Positions 1 through 7,539 of a stretch of DNA of 64,000 bases are shown here, piece after piece. The position numbers were made by a program, and so were the translations under genes. The notes beneath the pieces were generated by a model. That model had not been told where the DNA came from. It searched no databases and was given only the letters and a program-made list of their open reading frames with translations. Where the stretch lies: the NCBI GenBank assembly GCA_050949165.1, contig JBMNFF010000001.1:186001-250000 (forward strand), written 5' to 3'. Each line of letters opens with the position of its first letter. Position 1 is the stretch's first letter. Source of the DNA: DAIOXA01 sp050949165. Its GTDB lineage: Bacteria > Bacillota > Proteinivoracia > UBA4975.

Positions 1-785
1 TGGCTGGGGCAGTCGCCTACGGCGGGCGCTACGGGGTAAAATTGGGGCGGGGACAGGGCTATGTATCTCCCTTTGCCCTGGCGCCCGACTATCACTCCTT
101 GGTGGGGGATAAGCTGGAAGGCTTGGGGCGCTATCTGACTGAGCTCGAGCCCCGGGCTAAATTCACCGTTCAGGTGGACAGCGGGCCGGGTTGCGAGCGC
201 CTGTACGCTACGGCAGCCGGGGTAGGTTGGCAGGGCAAGAACAATTTTATCATCGTGCCGGGGAATGGATCCCTTGTCTGGCTGGGGCTCATAACCACCG
301 ACCTGGAACTGCCTCCTGATGCGCCCTTGGCCAGCCAGTGCGGGGATTGTCAGCGCTGTCTCGCAGCTTGCCCCACTAAGGCCTATACCGGCCCCAATGC
401 CTTTGAGCCCGGTCAGTGTATGGCCTATTGGGCGGCCAGCAAGGGCAGGCTCACGGCGCAGCAGGCTCAACTCCTGTCCGGGCACAGAATTATCTACGGT
501 TGCGATTATTGCCAACTGGCCTGCCCCCACAATCCCCCGGCAAAGGGGGAGGGGAACATGCCCGATTTGGCAGAGATCATGACCATGAGCGCAGGACAAT
601 TTGTGGCGCTCTTTAAAGAGAGCGCCGCCGGTTGGCGGGGCCGCAACCTCCTGCGGCGCAACGCCGTCCTGGCCAGCCAGGGTAAACCGGAGTACCGCCC
701 AGTCCTGGAAACACTGGCGCAGGGCCGGGGAATGGTGGCGGAAACCGCCCGCTGGGTTCTCGAGGGCATGCCCGGGGATGAATAA
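1..785 (+). CDS. queG: Epoxyqueuosine reductase QueG (3' part)
   Basis: The reading frame is open from the first base of the window, so the N-terminus (roughly a third of a usual ~380-residue QueG) lies upstream. QueG is a cytoplasmic cobalamin and iron-sulfur enzyme that reduces epoxyqueuosine to queuosine in the wobble position of tRNA, the last step of queuosine synthesis. The two ferredoxin-like cluster motifs are visible: CGDCQRCLAACPTKA (about 355-400) and CDYCQLACPHN (about 505-540). The C-terminal HEAT-like tail (RNAVLASQG, then PVLETLAQ) is also as in the family. The next gene starts 48 bases downstream after its own ribosome site. Assignment is secure; only the start is missing. Confidence 0.95.
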   Translation, partial: AGAVAYGGRYGVKLGRGQGYVSPFALAPDYHSLVGDKLEGLGRYLTELEPRAKFTVQVDSGPGCERLYATAAGVGWQGKNNFIIVPGNGSLVWLGLITTDLELPPDAPLASQCGDCQRCLAACPTKAYTGPNAFEPGQCMAYWAASKGRLTAQQAQLLSGHRIIYGCDYCQLACPHNPPAKGEGNMPDLAEIMTMSAGQFVALFKESAAGWRGRNLLRRNAVLASQGKPEYRPVLETLAQGRGMVAETARWVLEGMPGDE

Positions 786-833
786 TCTTATCCACTATCT
801 CCAACGCTAAGGATGAGGCAAAGGAGGTAGTCT

Positions 834-1364
834 ATGAATAATCAGAAGCAGATGCAGGAATTGGAGGCGATTAAGTCCCAACAGAACCTGTCCCAGCAAG
901 AGAATGCGGAATACCAGGCTCCTTCGCAGTTGGCGCCCTTGGACCAGTTGCGCATGCAATTGCACAGCATTGAGCAGGATCTTCGCCGGCAGAAGCTGGA
1001 AACAGAGGCCGGCCTCCAGGATACCTTTAGCCAGGCGGCGGGAGGACTGGGGGATTGTCAGGCCCTGGCTCAGCTGCTGCAGATCTCCAACAGCCTGGGC
1101 AATCTGGTTAAAAATCAAGGACTGCAGGGGAACTCCGCCCAATACCGCCAGCTCCTCACTCAATTGGACCAGGATTTGCACCGGCAGATTCAGTCCGGTT
1201 CCCAGCAGGTCATGCGCAGCCTCCAGCAGGGAGTCACTGCCCTGGCCCAGGCCAACGCCGCTCTCCTGGACAATCAGAACTATCAGCAGATTCTTCACTG
1301 GGTTCACCAGAGTCGCTTGCTCCTGGCCAATTGGGAGGCGGGAGGTGGCGGCGATATCCACTAG
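834..1364 (+). CDS. Hypothetical Gln-rich, helical protein
   Basis: I do not recognise this 176-residue protein. It starts at ATG with a strong AAAGGAGG site 8 bases upstream and ends at a terminator. It has no signal peptide or membrane segment. The composition is very rich in Gln, Leu and Ala with heptad-like spacing (for example LDQLRMQLHSIEQDLRRQKLE), so long amphipathic helices or a coiled coil are likely. The middle part has LGDCQALAQLLQISNSLGNL. It could be a small cytoplasmic structural or adaptor protein. Codon use looks like the neighbours, and the reading frame and ribosome site make it a credible gene of unknown role. Confidence 0.75.
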   Translation: MNNQKQMQELEAIKSQQNLSQQENAEYQAPSQLAPLDQLRMQLHSIEQDLRRQKLETEAGLQDTFSQAAGGLGDCQALAQLLQISNSLGNLVKNQGLQGNSAQYRQLLTQLDQDLHRQIQSGSQQVMRSLQQGVTALAQANAALLDNQNYQQILHWVHQSRLLLANWEAGGGGDIH

Positions 1365-1370
1365 CATCCA

Positions 1371-1392
1371 CTGCCGGTTCCGGCAGTTTTTT
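1371..1392 (+). terminator. Rho-independent terminator
   Basis: A perfect 7-bp stem CTGCCGG/CCGGCAG with a 2-base centre is followed by six T. It lies 7 bases after the stop of the preceding gene and closes that unit. Confidence 0.85.
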
Positions 1393-1393
1393 C

Positions 1394-1421
1394 TTGACGG
1401 GAAAGGAAAATATGATATTCT
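1394..1421 (+). promoter_or_regulatory. Sigma-A-type promoter of the marR gene
   Basis: TTGACG (1394-1399) is followed after 16 bases by TATTCT (1416-1421). It sits directly behind the upstream terminator and 49 bases before the MarR start codon. Confidence 0.6.
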
Positions 1422-1438
1422 TTTCATAGAGAATGAAA
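1422..1438. promoter_or_regulatory. Candidate MarR operator
   Basis: A perfect 17-base palindrome, TTTCAT-AGAGA-ATGAAA, starts at the last base of the -10 box of the promoter in front of the MarR-family gene. MarR proteins usually repress their own gene by binding such a site. The binding is inference. Confidence 0.5.
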
Positions 1439-1469
1439 TTCGCCTATCGAAATACTTTGGAGGTGTGGC

Positions 1470-1919
1470 ATGGAAACTTTTGAACCCTACGTCGGAGAGA
1501 TTGACAAGCTGATCAGGCGTGTGAGTTTTGTTATCAAGTGCCGAGGCAGGGACATACTCAATGAGTTTGACATCACTACACCCCAGTTTAACGCCCTTCT
1601 TCTCTTAAAGGAGCACGGCGATATGACCATCGGCGATTTGGGCGCCAAGATGTACTTGGCCAGCAGCACCGCCACAGATCTCATCGACAGGATGGAACGC
1701 AACGGCTTGGTGGTTCGGGTGCGGGACAGCAATGACCGCCGGGTGGTTCGCCTGCACATGTTGGAAAAGGGCCATCAGATGATCAAGGAGGTTCTGACCA
1801 ACCGCAAGCGCTACCTCAGCACCATCCTCAGCCAAGTGCCGGAAGCGGAGCTGGAAGCCTTGAAAAAAGCCCTCCAGTCCCTGTACGAACTGATGAAACC
1901 CGAGGTTGCCAAGGAATAA
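1470..1919 (+). CDS. MarR-family transcriptional regulator
   Basis: 149 residues, usual MarR length. The winged helix is visible: ITTPQFNALLLLKEHGDMTIGDLGAKMYLASSTATDLIDRME (about residues 35-75) is the helix-turn-helix, and VVRVRDSNDRRVVRLHM is the DNA-contacting wing with its DxRR signature. The helical ends form the dimer interface. It has its own promoter with a palindrome over the transcription start and lies just before a MATE exporter, which it may regulate. In B. subtilis a MarR-type gene (ysmB) lies between racE and gerM; here a MarR gene sits two genes before racE, so it may be the counterpart. Ligand unknown. Confidence 0.9.
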   Translation: METFEPYVGEIDKLIRRVSFVIKCRGRDILNEFDITTPQFNALLLLKEHGDMTIGDLGAKMYLASSTATDLIDRMERNGLVVRVRDSNDRRVVRLHMLEKGHQMIKEVLTNRKRYLSTILSQVPEAELEALKKALQSLYELMKPEVAKE

Positions 1920-1989
1920 CTCCTTTCCGTAGTCGCACTGCTTTCAGCAGGGGCTGCGGTTTATTCTTGCATTAATGGAGGTAATATCG

Positions 1990-3411
1990 GTGGAACTAGC
2001 AAAGGCCAAGCCCGAGCTTGGCGGGATTGAACCGGAAAACCCAGCACAGTTGCGCAGAATGGTCCTGCTCTTGGCTTGGCCGGCCATTGCAGAGAATTTT
2101 TTGGCCACCCTCGTTCAATTTGTCGATACTGCCATGGTGGGCGGCCTGGGGGCGGTGGCCATCGCCGCAACCGGCCTCAGCAATTCCCCGATAATGCTGT
2201 TAAACGGCCTCTTTGCCGCCCTCAGCGTCGGCTCCACCGCCTTGGTGGCCAGATTTACCGGGGCCCGGGACAAGGAAAGCGCCAATAAGGTGGCTCAGCA
2301 GTCCCTGCTGGTGGGCATAGTTCTGGCCCTGCTCCTGACCGTCCTGATGCTGCTCTTTGCGCACCTGATCCCCATCGCCATGGGGGCGGAACCCGATGTC
2401 GTACCGGTTGCCGCCACTTACCTTCGGATCTTGAGCGTCACCTTTGTCCTGTCCTTTTCAGCCTTTATCCTCAACGGAATTCTGCGGGGGGCTGGGGATA
2501 CCAAGACCCCAATGCAGGTGAATATTCTGGCCAATATCATCAATGTCATCGGCAACTTTCTCCTGATCTATCCCACCCGGGAAATCCTCATCAATCTGCC
2601 CGGTTTTGGCGAGACAGCCCTGACAATTCCCGGGGCGGGGTTGGGTGTTACCGGCGCCGCCATTGCCACTGCCTTTTCTCGGGGAGTGGCGGGTCTGATC
2701 GTGTTGTACATCCTCTTTGCCGGCCAGCATGGAGTGCGAATTGTCTTTTCCCTCAAGCCGGATTTTGACGTTATCCGCAGGATTATCAAAATTGGCTTGC
2801 CGGCCAGCGGAGAGCGGCTGACCATGTCGGGAGGCCAGATGGTCTTTGGCTCCATCGTCTTGGGTCTGGGCACCACCCAGTATGCAGCCCACCACCTGGC
2901 CATCGTCGCCGAATCCATATCCTACATGCCGGGATTTGGCTTTTCCATGGCCGCCACCACCTTGGTGGGGCAGGCTTTGGGTGCCGGCAATTCCCGGCTT
3001 GCCGAAAGGAGCGGCTATGCCACATGGAAGCTGGGGGCGACTGTGATGGTGGCCATGGGCGCCGTCTTCCTGGCCATTCCCGAATACCTGATCATGCTCT
3101 TTAACAGGGACCAGGAAATTGTCAGATTCGGCGCCATGTGCCTGCGCATGGTTGCCCTGGGCCAGCTGCCCTTATCCTCATCAGCCATCATGACCGGGGC
3201 CCTCAGGGGCGCCGGGGATACCCTTCCCCCGCTGCTCATCGCAGCTCTGGGCATGTGGGGCGTGCGCCTGACCCTGGCCTGGTTTCTGGTGAACCGGCTG
3301 GGTATGGGGTTGATGGGCGCCTGGACAGCCATGGTAATCGACCTCTGGCTGCGGGGGACGATAACCTTTCTCCGCTTTCGCAGCGGGCGCTGGAAATCAA
3401 TTAAAGTATAA
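1990..3411 (+). CDS. MATE-family multidrug/cation antiporter
   Basis: About 473 residues, an integral membrane protein with about 12 hydrophobic segments in two pseudo-symmetric halves, as in MATE exporters (drug or metabolite efflux driven by Na+ or H+). Seen: the N-half VDTAMVGGLGAVAIAA and GAGDTKTPM, and the C-half repeat GALRGAGDTLPPL. The start is placed at GTG 1990 because GGAGG (1977-1981) lies 8 bases upstream; the ATG at 1975 overlaps that site and is unlikely. The gene follows the MarR gene by 70 bases and precedes a DUF2179 gene by 17. Substrate cannot be told from sequence. Confidence 0.92.
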   Translation: MELAKAKPELGGIEPENPAQLRRMVLLLAWPAIAENFLATLVQFVDTAMVGGLGAVAIAATGLSNSPIMLLNGLFAALSVGSTALVARFTGARDKESANKVAQQSLLVGIVLALLLTVLMLLFAHLIPIAMGAEPDVVPVAATYLRILSVTFVLSFSAFILNGILRGAGDTKTPMQVNILANIINVIGNFLLIYPTREILINLPGFGETALTIPGAGLGVTGAAIATAFSRGVAGLIVLYILFAGQHGVRIVFSLKPDFDVIRRIIKIGLPASGERLTMSGGQMVFGSIVLGLGTTQYAAHHLAIVAESISYMPGFGFSMAATTLVGQALGAGNSRLAERSGYATWKLGATVMVAMGAVFLAIPEYLIMLFNRDQEIVRFGAMCLRMVALGQLPLSSSAIMTGALRGAGDTLPPLLIAALGMWGVRLTLAWFLVNRLGMGLMGAWTAMVIDLWLRGTITFLRFRSGRWKSIKV

Positions 3412-3428
3412 ACGGAGGATTGAATTAG

Positions 3429-3953
3429 ATGTTGGAAGTACTGCTGACCGGACTCATTATCTTCCTGGCCCGGGTGACCGACGTGTCCCTGGCCACCCTG
3501 CGCATGCTGATGCTGGTCAAGGGCCGGCGCCTGCCGGCGGCGGGTATTGGGTTTGTCGAGGCCTTTATCTATGTCAACGCCCTGGGCAGGGTGCTCAGCC
3601 GGCTGGATCGCCTGGAGTACCTGTTAATCTATGCCCTGGGCTTTGCCGCAGGCAATTACCTGGGGATCTTTCTGGAAGAGCGAATGGCCCTGGGCTATGC
3701 CGGCGTCGAGATCGTCGTCCAGTCCGAGAGCGACAGCCTGGTCCGGCTTTTGCGGGATAACGGCTTTGGCGTCACCGTCAGCGAAGGTTGGGGCATGGAC
3801 GGTCCCAAGGATATCCTCACCATCATCGTGCCCCGTCGCAGGATGAGCAAGCTGATGAGTTTGGTAAACAGTCATGACAGCAAGTCCTTTATCATCGTCA
3901 TGGACGCCCGCAAGACCATGGGCGGCTATTACCAGCAGCAGAAATCCAAATAG
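3429..3953 (+). CDS. DUF2179 / UPF0316 membrane protein (YebE-like)
   Basis: 174 residues. The N-terminal half has three hydrophobic segments with the family pattern (LARVTDVSLATLRMLMLVKG, then FVEAFIYVNALG and YALGFAAGNYLG). The C-terminal half is a soluble DUF2179 domain (about residues 95-170, ending FIIVMDARKTMGGYY). Family length and order match UPF0316. The function is unknown; the soluble domain is also found on YitT-type membrane proteins. It is probably co-transcribed with the MATE gene 17 bases upstream and ends at a strong terminator. Confidence 0.9.
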   Translation: MLEVLLTGLIIFLARVTDVSLATLRMLMLVKGRRLPAAGIGFVEAFIYVNALGRVLSRLDRLEYLLIYALGFAAGNYLGIFLEERMALGYAGVEIVVQSESDSLVRLLRDNGFGVTVSEGWGMDGPKDILTIIVPRRRMSKLMSLVNSHDSKSFIIVMDARKTMGGYYQQQKSK

Positions 3954-3959
3954 CTGATT

Positions 3960-3999
3960 GGCTGTTCCCGGTTTTTTCGGGGAACAGCCGCATTTATTT
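3960..3999 (+). terminator. Strong hairpin terminator
   Basis: A perfect 10-bp stem, GGCTGTTCCC (3960-3969) with GGGAACAGCC (3980-3989), encloses a T-rich loop. The tail is only moderately T-rich (CATTTATTT). It ends the marR-MATE-DUF2179 unit. Confidence 0.8.
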
Positions 4000-4080
4000 A
4001 AAGGACTTAAGCGTAGAATATAGAATGTATAGGTTAAATTCTGGAGCCGTCCATGGGCCCATTTTACAGGAGGTTTAATT

Positions 4081-4881
4081 GTGGAAGCGAGGCACAAGGC
4101 AATAGGTCTTTTGGATTCCGGTGTCGGCGGCCTGACCCTGGTCAGGGAACTGAACAGGCACCTGCCGGGAGAGAATATAGTTTACTTCGGCGACACCGCC
4201 CGGATGCCTTACGGGCCCCGGCGCCCGGAAGAGGTTCGGGAATTCGCCATGGAAATCATCGAGTTTTTGGCCCGAACCCAGGATCTGAAGCTGATGATTA
4301 TCGCTTGCAACACCGCCACCGCCGTGGGCCTAAAACATTATCAAGCCAAGTTCCCCTTTCCGGTGCTGGGGGTGCTGGAGCCAGGGGCCCGGGCAGCCCT
4401 GGAAAAGAGCAAGAGCGGGCGCATCGGGGTAATCGGGACCGACGGCACCATTGCCAGCAAGGCCTATCCCCATGCCATTCAGGAGCTGGCGCCGGGAACC
4501 CGGGTGTATGACAAGGCCTGCCCCCTCTTTGTGCTCTTGGTGGAAAACCAGTTGGTGGATACGCCGGAGGCCGATAAAATTGCCCAGAGCTATTTGCAGC
4601 CCTTGCAGGAGCAGGGCATCGATACCTTGATTCTGGGCTGTACCCACTACCCCTTGCTGGAACATGTCCTGGCCCGGGTGATGGGGGAAGGGGTTGCCCT
4701 GGTCAATTCCGCTCTGTACACCGCCCTGGCGGCCAAGGAGACCTTAACCCGGTCCGGCCTTTTGAACGACGGGGAAAGAGGATGGCAACGGTTCTTTGTG
4801 AGCGGTGATCCCAAAAACTTTGAGGAGATTGGTCAGACACTGCTGGGTTACGCCGTCAAAGCCTACAGAGTGATCATGTAA
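4081..4881 (+). CDS. murI: Glutamate racemase
   Basis: 266 residues, the usual length. It interconverts L- and D-glutamate in the cytoplasm to supply D-Glu for peptidoglycan. Seen: N-terminal GLLDSGVGGLTLVREL, GDTARMPYGPR, the first catalytic cysteine in ACNTATA (Cys76) and the second in GCTHYPLL (Cys187). The start is GTG with AGGAGG 8-9 bases upstream. Its setting matches the B. subtilis racE-gerM-rph order, but a glutamate-mutase-like gene is inserted directly after it (70 bases to the preferred start), so both may act on, or be regulated with, glutamate metabolism. Confidence 0.97.
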   Translation: MEARHKAIGLLDSGVGGLTLVRELNRHLPGENIVYFGDTARMPYGPRRPEEVREFAMEIIEFLARTQDLKLMIIACNTATAVGLKHYQAKFPFPVLGVLEPGARAALEKSKSGRIGVIGTDGTIASKAYPHAIQELAPGTRVYDKACPLFVLLVENQLVDTPEADKIAQSYLQPLQEQGIDTLILGCTHYPLLEHVLARVMGEGVALVNSALYTALAAKETLTRSGLLNDGERGWQRFFVSGDPKNFEEIGQTLLGYAVKAYRVIM

Positions 4882-4950
4882 AAACAGGCGCCCGCAGCAG
4901 TGGGCGAGGAAAACTGACCGATGTTGTCGGTGCATAAAGGGGGCGTTTCC

Positions 4951-6345
4951 GTGGAGATTTCCTGCCGGCGCTGGCCCCGGGAGAAATTTATTGCTCAGCG
5001 GGAGCAAGTTCTCACCGGCCAGGGCCTTGACTTGGAGGATGCAGTTAAATACCAGCAGGCGCTGCCGGAGGCAAAGCGGTCTTCGAGGGTGCTGGCGGCG
5101 GCCAGGGAACATGGGCGCACCTTGGTGCAAGTCCAGGCAGGGGCAGCCCTGCTGGAGGATCAGGGCAGGCTCATGCGCTTTTTGGAACAGGAGGGCGCCG
5201 ATTGCCTGTCCGCCGGCGCAGAAATCTGCCTTCAGCATGGCCGACCGGATGGGGAGGTCCTGCTGGGGTACGGGGTCGGCGCCTGCCGGCAGCTGGTCCA
5301 GGGGGTGTCGATTCCCCTGCAGCTGCGCCACGAGATTCCCGACGCCCGCCTGGCAGCAGAAATTGCCCTGGCCGCCGGCTTTACCGATATCCTTGGTGGC
5401 GGCATCTCTTTTAACATACCCTTTGCCAAGGACCTGCCCCTGGCAAAGACCATTGCCTATTGGCAGTACGTGGACAGGTTGGTAGGCTGGTACCAGGAGG
5501 CCGGCGTCGACATAAACCGGGAACCCTACGGTCCCCTGACGGGAACCTTGGTGCCCCCATCCATTTCCCACGCCGTGGCCATTCTCGAGGCGATACTGGC
5601 CGCCGAGCAGGGTGTGAAGTTCATTACCCTGGGCTACGCTCAAGGGGGAAATTTTGCCCAGGATGTCGCCGCCATCCTCTCCTTGCAGAAGTTGGCCCAG
5701 GAATACTTGGCGGCCCAAGGCCATCAGTGCCAGGTCAGCACGGCGTTTTACCAGTGGCTGGGAGGTTTTCCCCAGGATGAGGCCAAGGCCTTCGGGGTGA
5801 TAGGATTGGGTGCTGCCGTGGCCGCCCTTTCCGGAGCGGCAAAGGTCGTAGCCAAGACCCCCCGGGAAGCCCAGGGGCTTCCCGACAAGGAAGCCAGGGG
5901 GCAGGGAGTCAAGGCCACCAAGCAGGTCGTCAACATGCTCCTGGGCCAGGCTGTGCCGCATACTCCAGAAATCGAGGCCGAGCAGGAGTTAATCGTCACC
6001 GAAACCCGTTGCATTCTCGAAGCTGTCCACAACTTAGGCCAGGGCGATTGGGCGCTGGGCGCCGTCCGGGCATTTGCCTCGGGGGTGCTGGATGTCCCCT
6101 TTGCCTCCAGCGGCTACGCTGCTGGTCGCCTGCTGCCGGTCCGGGATGTCCAGGGGGCGGTGCGCCTGCTGGATTTCGGCAATCTGCCCTTTACCCGGGA
6201 AATACGGGATTTACACCGCCGAAAGCTGGAGGAAAGGGGGCGGCGGGAAGGCCGCAGCCCCAGCTATCAGATGGTAATCGACGATATCTACGCCATCAGC
6301 AAGGGAGTGCTGGTGGGCGGCCAGCAAGGGCCTGAGCAGGGTTAA
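4951..6345 (+). CDS. Divergent glutamate mutase E-subunit-like protein
   Basis: About 464 residues, clearly homologous to methylaspartate (glutamate) mutase subunit E: LRHEIPDARLAAEIALAAGF, GGGISFNIPFAK, REPYGPLTGTLVPPSIS, QWLGGFPQDEAKAFGVI. The start is GTG 4951, because AAAGGGGG lies 7 bases upstream and the VEISCRRWPREKF that follows lines up with the family N-terminus; the ATG at 4921 is less likely. By alignment from memory to the Clostridium cochlearium enzyme, the residues that grip glutamate are lost: Arg66 is Gln62, Arg100 falls in a ~19-residue deletion, and Glu171, Tyr177, Tyr181 are Leu148, Phe154, Phe158. Arg149 (Arg126) and the cofactor-contacting Lys326/Glu330 (Lys302/Glu306) remain. 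No B12-binding S subunit or MutL is in the window. Probably a cobalamin-dependent mutase-like protein with another substrate; function unknown. Confidence 0.85.
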   Translation: MEISCRRWPREKFIAQREQVLTGQGLDLEDAVKYQQALPEAKRSSRVLAAAREHGRTLVQVQAGAALLEDQGRLMRFLEQEGADCLSAGAEICLQHGRPDGEVLLGYGVGACRQLVQGVSIPLQLRHEIPDARLAAEIALAAGFTDILGGGISFNIPFAKDLPLAKTIAYWQYVDRLVGWYQEAGVDINREPYGPLTGTLVPPSISHAVAILEAILAAEQGVKFITLGYAQGGNFAQDVAAILSLQKLAQEYLAAQGHQCQVSTAFYQWLGGFPQDEAKAFGVIGLGAAVAALSGAAKVVAKTPREAQGLPDKEARGQGVKATKQVVNMLLGQAVPHTPEIEAEQELIVTETRCILEAVHNLGQGDWALGAVRAFASGVLDVPFASSGYAAGRLLPVRDVQGAVRLLDFGNLPFTREIRDLHRRKLEERGRREGRSPSYQMVIDDIYAISKGVLVGGQQGPEQG

Positions 6346-6358
6346 AGGGCGGTCCGGT

Positions 6359-6388
6359 AATATATTCCTCCTCTTCTCTGCATATATA
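6359..6388 (+). promoter_or_regulatory. Possible sporulation (sigma-E-like) promoter of gerM
   Basis: AATATATT (6359-6366) and, 14 bases later, CATATATA (6381-6388) resemble the ATATT and CATA cores of mother-cell sigma-E promoters. No sigma-A promoter is seen in this gap. The match is partial and the region is simply AT-rich, so this is tentative. Confidence 0.3.
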
Positions 6389-6414
6389 TTAAAAAAACGG
6401 AGGAGGAGGAGCAC

Positions 6415-7422
6415 TTGCGCAGAACCTTATGCTGGCTGTTGATCTTTTCTTTATTCATCGTGGTCAGCGGTTGCGGCATCATGGACTGGATTTTCCCCGA
6501 AAAAGACGGCGATGGGCCTCCCGACGAAGATGAGTACATCGAGTTGCCTGGCCCCGATGAGGAGGACACATCCAGCCAGGGCAGGATTATCTACGTGGCT
6601 GACTTGCACGGAAAGTATGTCTTGCCCATTACCTGTGACATCCCTTGGGAAGAGGGGATTGCCAAAGCCGTGGTTCGCCACATGGTGGAGGGAGGGCCGG
6701 CCCAGCAGTTTCTGACCACCCATGGTCTCAAAGCTGTTTTGCCGGCGGGGACGACTATTCTTGGCATGAGCATCAGGGATGGCGCCTGCATCGTCGACTT
6801 TAGTCCCGAGCTCCTGCACACCGCCGACCAGGTTCATGAACGGCTGCTTCTGGATGCCCTGACCTATACTCTGACAGAATTCCCCACCATCGAAACCGTC
6901 TCCATCCGGGTGAGCGGCGAGCCCTTGACGAGAATGCCCCATGGAACTCTTGTGGATGCCGTCCTTTCCCGGGAGCGGGGTGTGAATTCCCTGGCCTCCG
7001 CCAAGGGAACCGGCGCCGCCGTAACCATCTATTTGCGCATGGACAGTCTGGCCGGCGGCTCGCTGTTGGTGCCGGTTACCAGGCCGGTGGCGTCGACCCT
7101 GGATCTGGCCCGGGCTGCCCTGGAGCAACTGGTGGGCGGTCCAGGGCAGGAGTTCGGCCTCAATCCGGTCCTGCCGACCACTACCAGGATCGAGGGGCTG
7201 TCGGTCCAGGGCGGCGTGGCCACGGTGGATTTCAGTTCCGACCTGGCCCAGGCCGAGGATCTGGACGTGGCGGTGGCGGCAATCGTCCTGACCCTGACGG
7301 AATTGTCCGGCATCGACAGCGTCAAACTGACCATCGGCGGCGAGGCCGTCAAGCTGCACGATGGACGGGTCTTGTCGGAGCCGGTGCTGCGCCCGACTTC
7401 CACCAATCCCCTGTCTTTTTAG
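6415..7422 (+). CDS. gerM: Spore-germination lipoprotein GerM (two GerMN domains)
   Basis: 335 residues. Start TTG 6415 follows a run of GGAGGAGGAGG. The N-terminus MRRTLCWLLIFSLFIVVSGC is a lipoprotein signal with the lipid-bearing Cys about residue 20, followed by an acidic linker. Two GerMN domains follow, each with the sequence pattern of a signal (GTTILGMSIRDGACIVDFS, about residues 110-135; TTRIEGLSVQGGVATVDFS, about 255-275). GerM is an envelope lipoprotein needed for sporulation and germination in Bacillus. It stands between racE and rph as in B. subtilis. The stop codon lies in the loop of the terminator. Confidence 0.92.
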   Translation: MRRTLCWLLIFSLFIVVSGCGIMDWIFPEKDGDGPPDEDEYIELPGPDEEDTSSQGRIIYVADLHGKYVLPITCDIPWEEGIAKAVVRHMVEGGPAQQFLTTHGLKAVLPAGTTILGMSIRDGACIVDFSPELLHTADQVHERLLLDALTYTLTEFPTIETVSIRVSGEPLTRMPHGTLVDAVLSRERGVNSLASAKGTGAAVTIYLRMDSLAGGSLLVPVTRPVASTLDLARAALEQLVGGPGQEFGLNPVLPTTTRIEGLSVQGGVATVDFSSDLAQAEDLDVAVAAIVLTLTELSGIDSVKLTIGGEAVKLHDGRVLSEPVLRPTSTNPLSF

Positions 7423-7437
7423 CAGGGGATTTTTTTT
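7405..7437 (+). terminator. Rho-independent terminator of gerM
   Basis: Stem ATCCCCTG/CAGGGGAT (7406-7413 with 7423-7430) followed by seven T. The gerM stop codon is within the loop. Confidence 0.93.
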
Positions 7438-7454
7438 GCCCAAAGCGGCAGGAA

Positions 7455-7483
7455 TTGACAGTGCTGGGTAAAACCATTACACT
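7455..7483 (+). promoter_or_regulatory. Sigma-A promoter for the 7540 gene and rph-rdgB-yfcE
   Basis: TTGACA (7455-7460), a 17-base spacer, then TACACT (7478-7483). Around it are two copies of TGCTGGGTA (7462-7470 and 7507-7515) and an inverted pair GGGTAAA/TTTACCC (7466-7472, 7498-7504) that could bind a regulator. Confidence 0.75.
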
Positions 7484-7539
7484 TTGGGCGAGGGAAATTT
7501 ACCCGCTGCTGGGTATACTCTATTAGGGGGTGATAGGCC

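Noticed and set aside
4921..4950. ATG start for the MutE-like protein
   Set aside because: It has no well-spaced ribosome site, while GTG 4951 has AAAGGGGG 7 bases upstream and matches the family N-terminus.
4744..5961. 405-codon open frame on the - strand
   Set aside because: Shadow of the murI and MutE-like genes in GC-rich DNA; no ribosome site, no family features.
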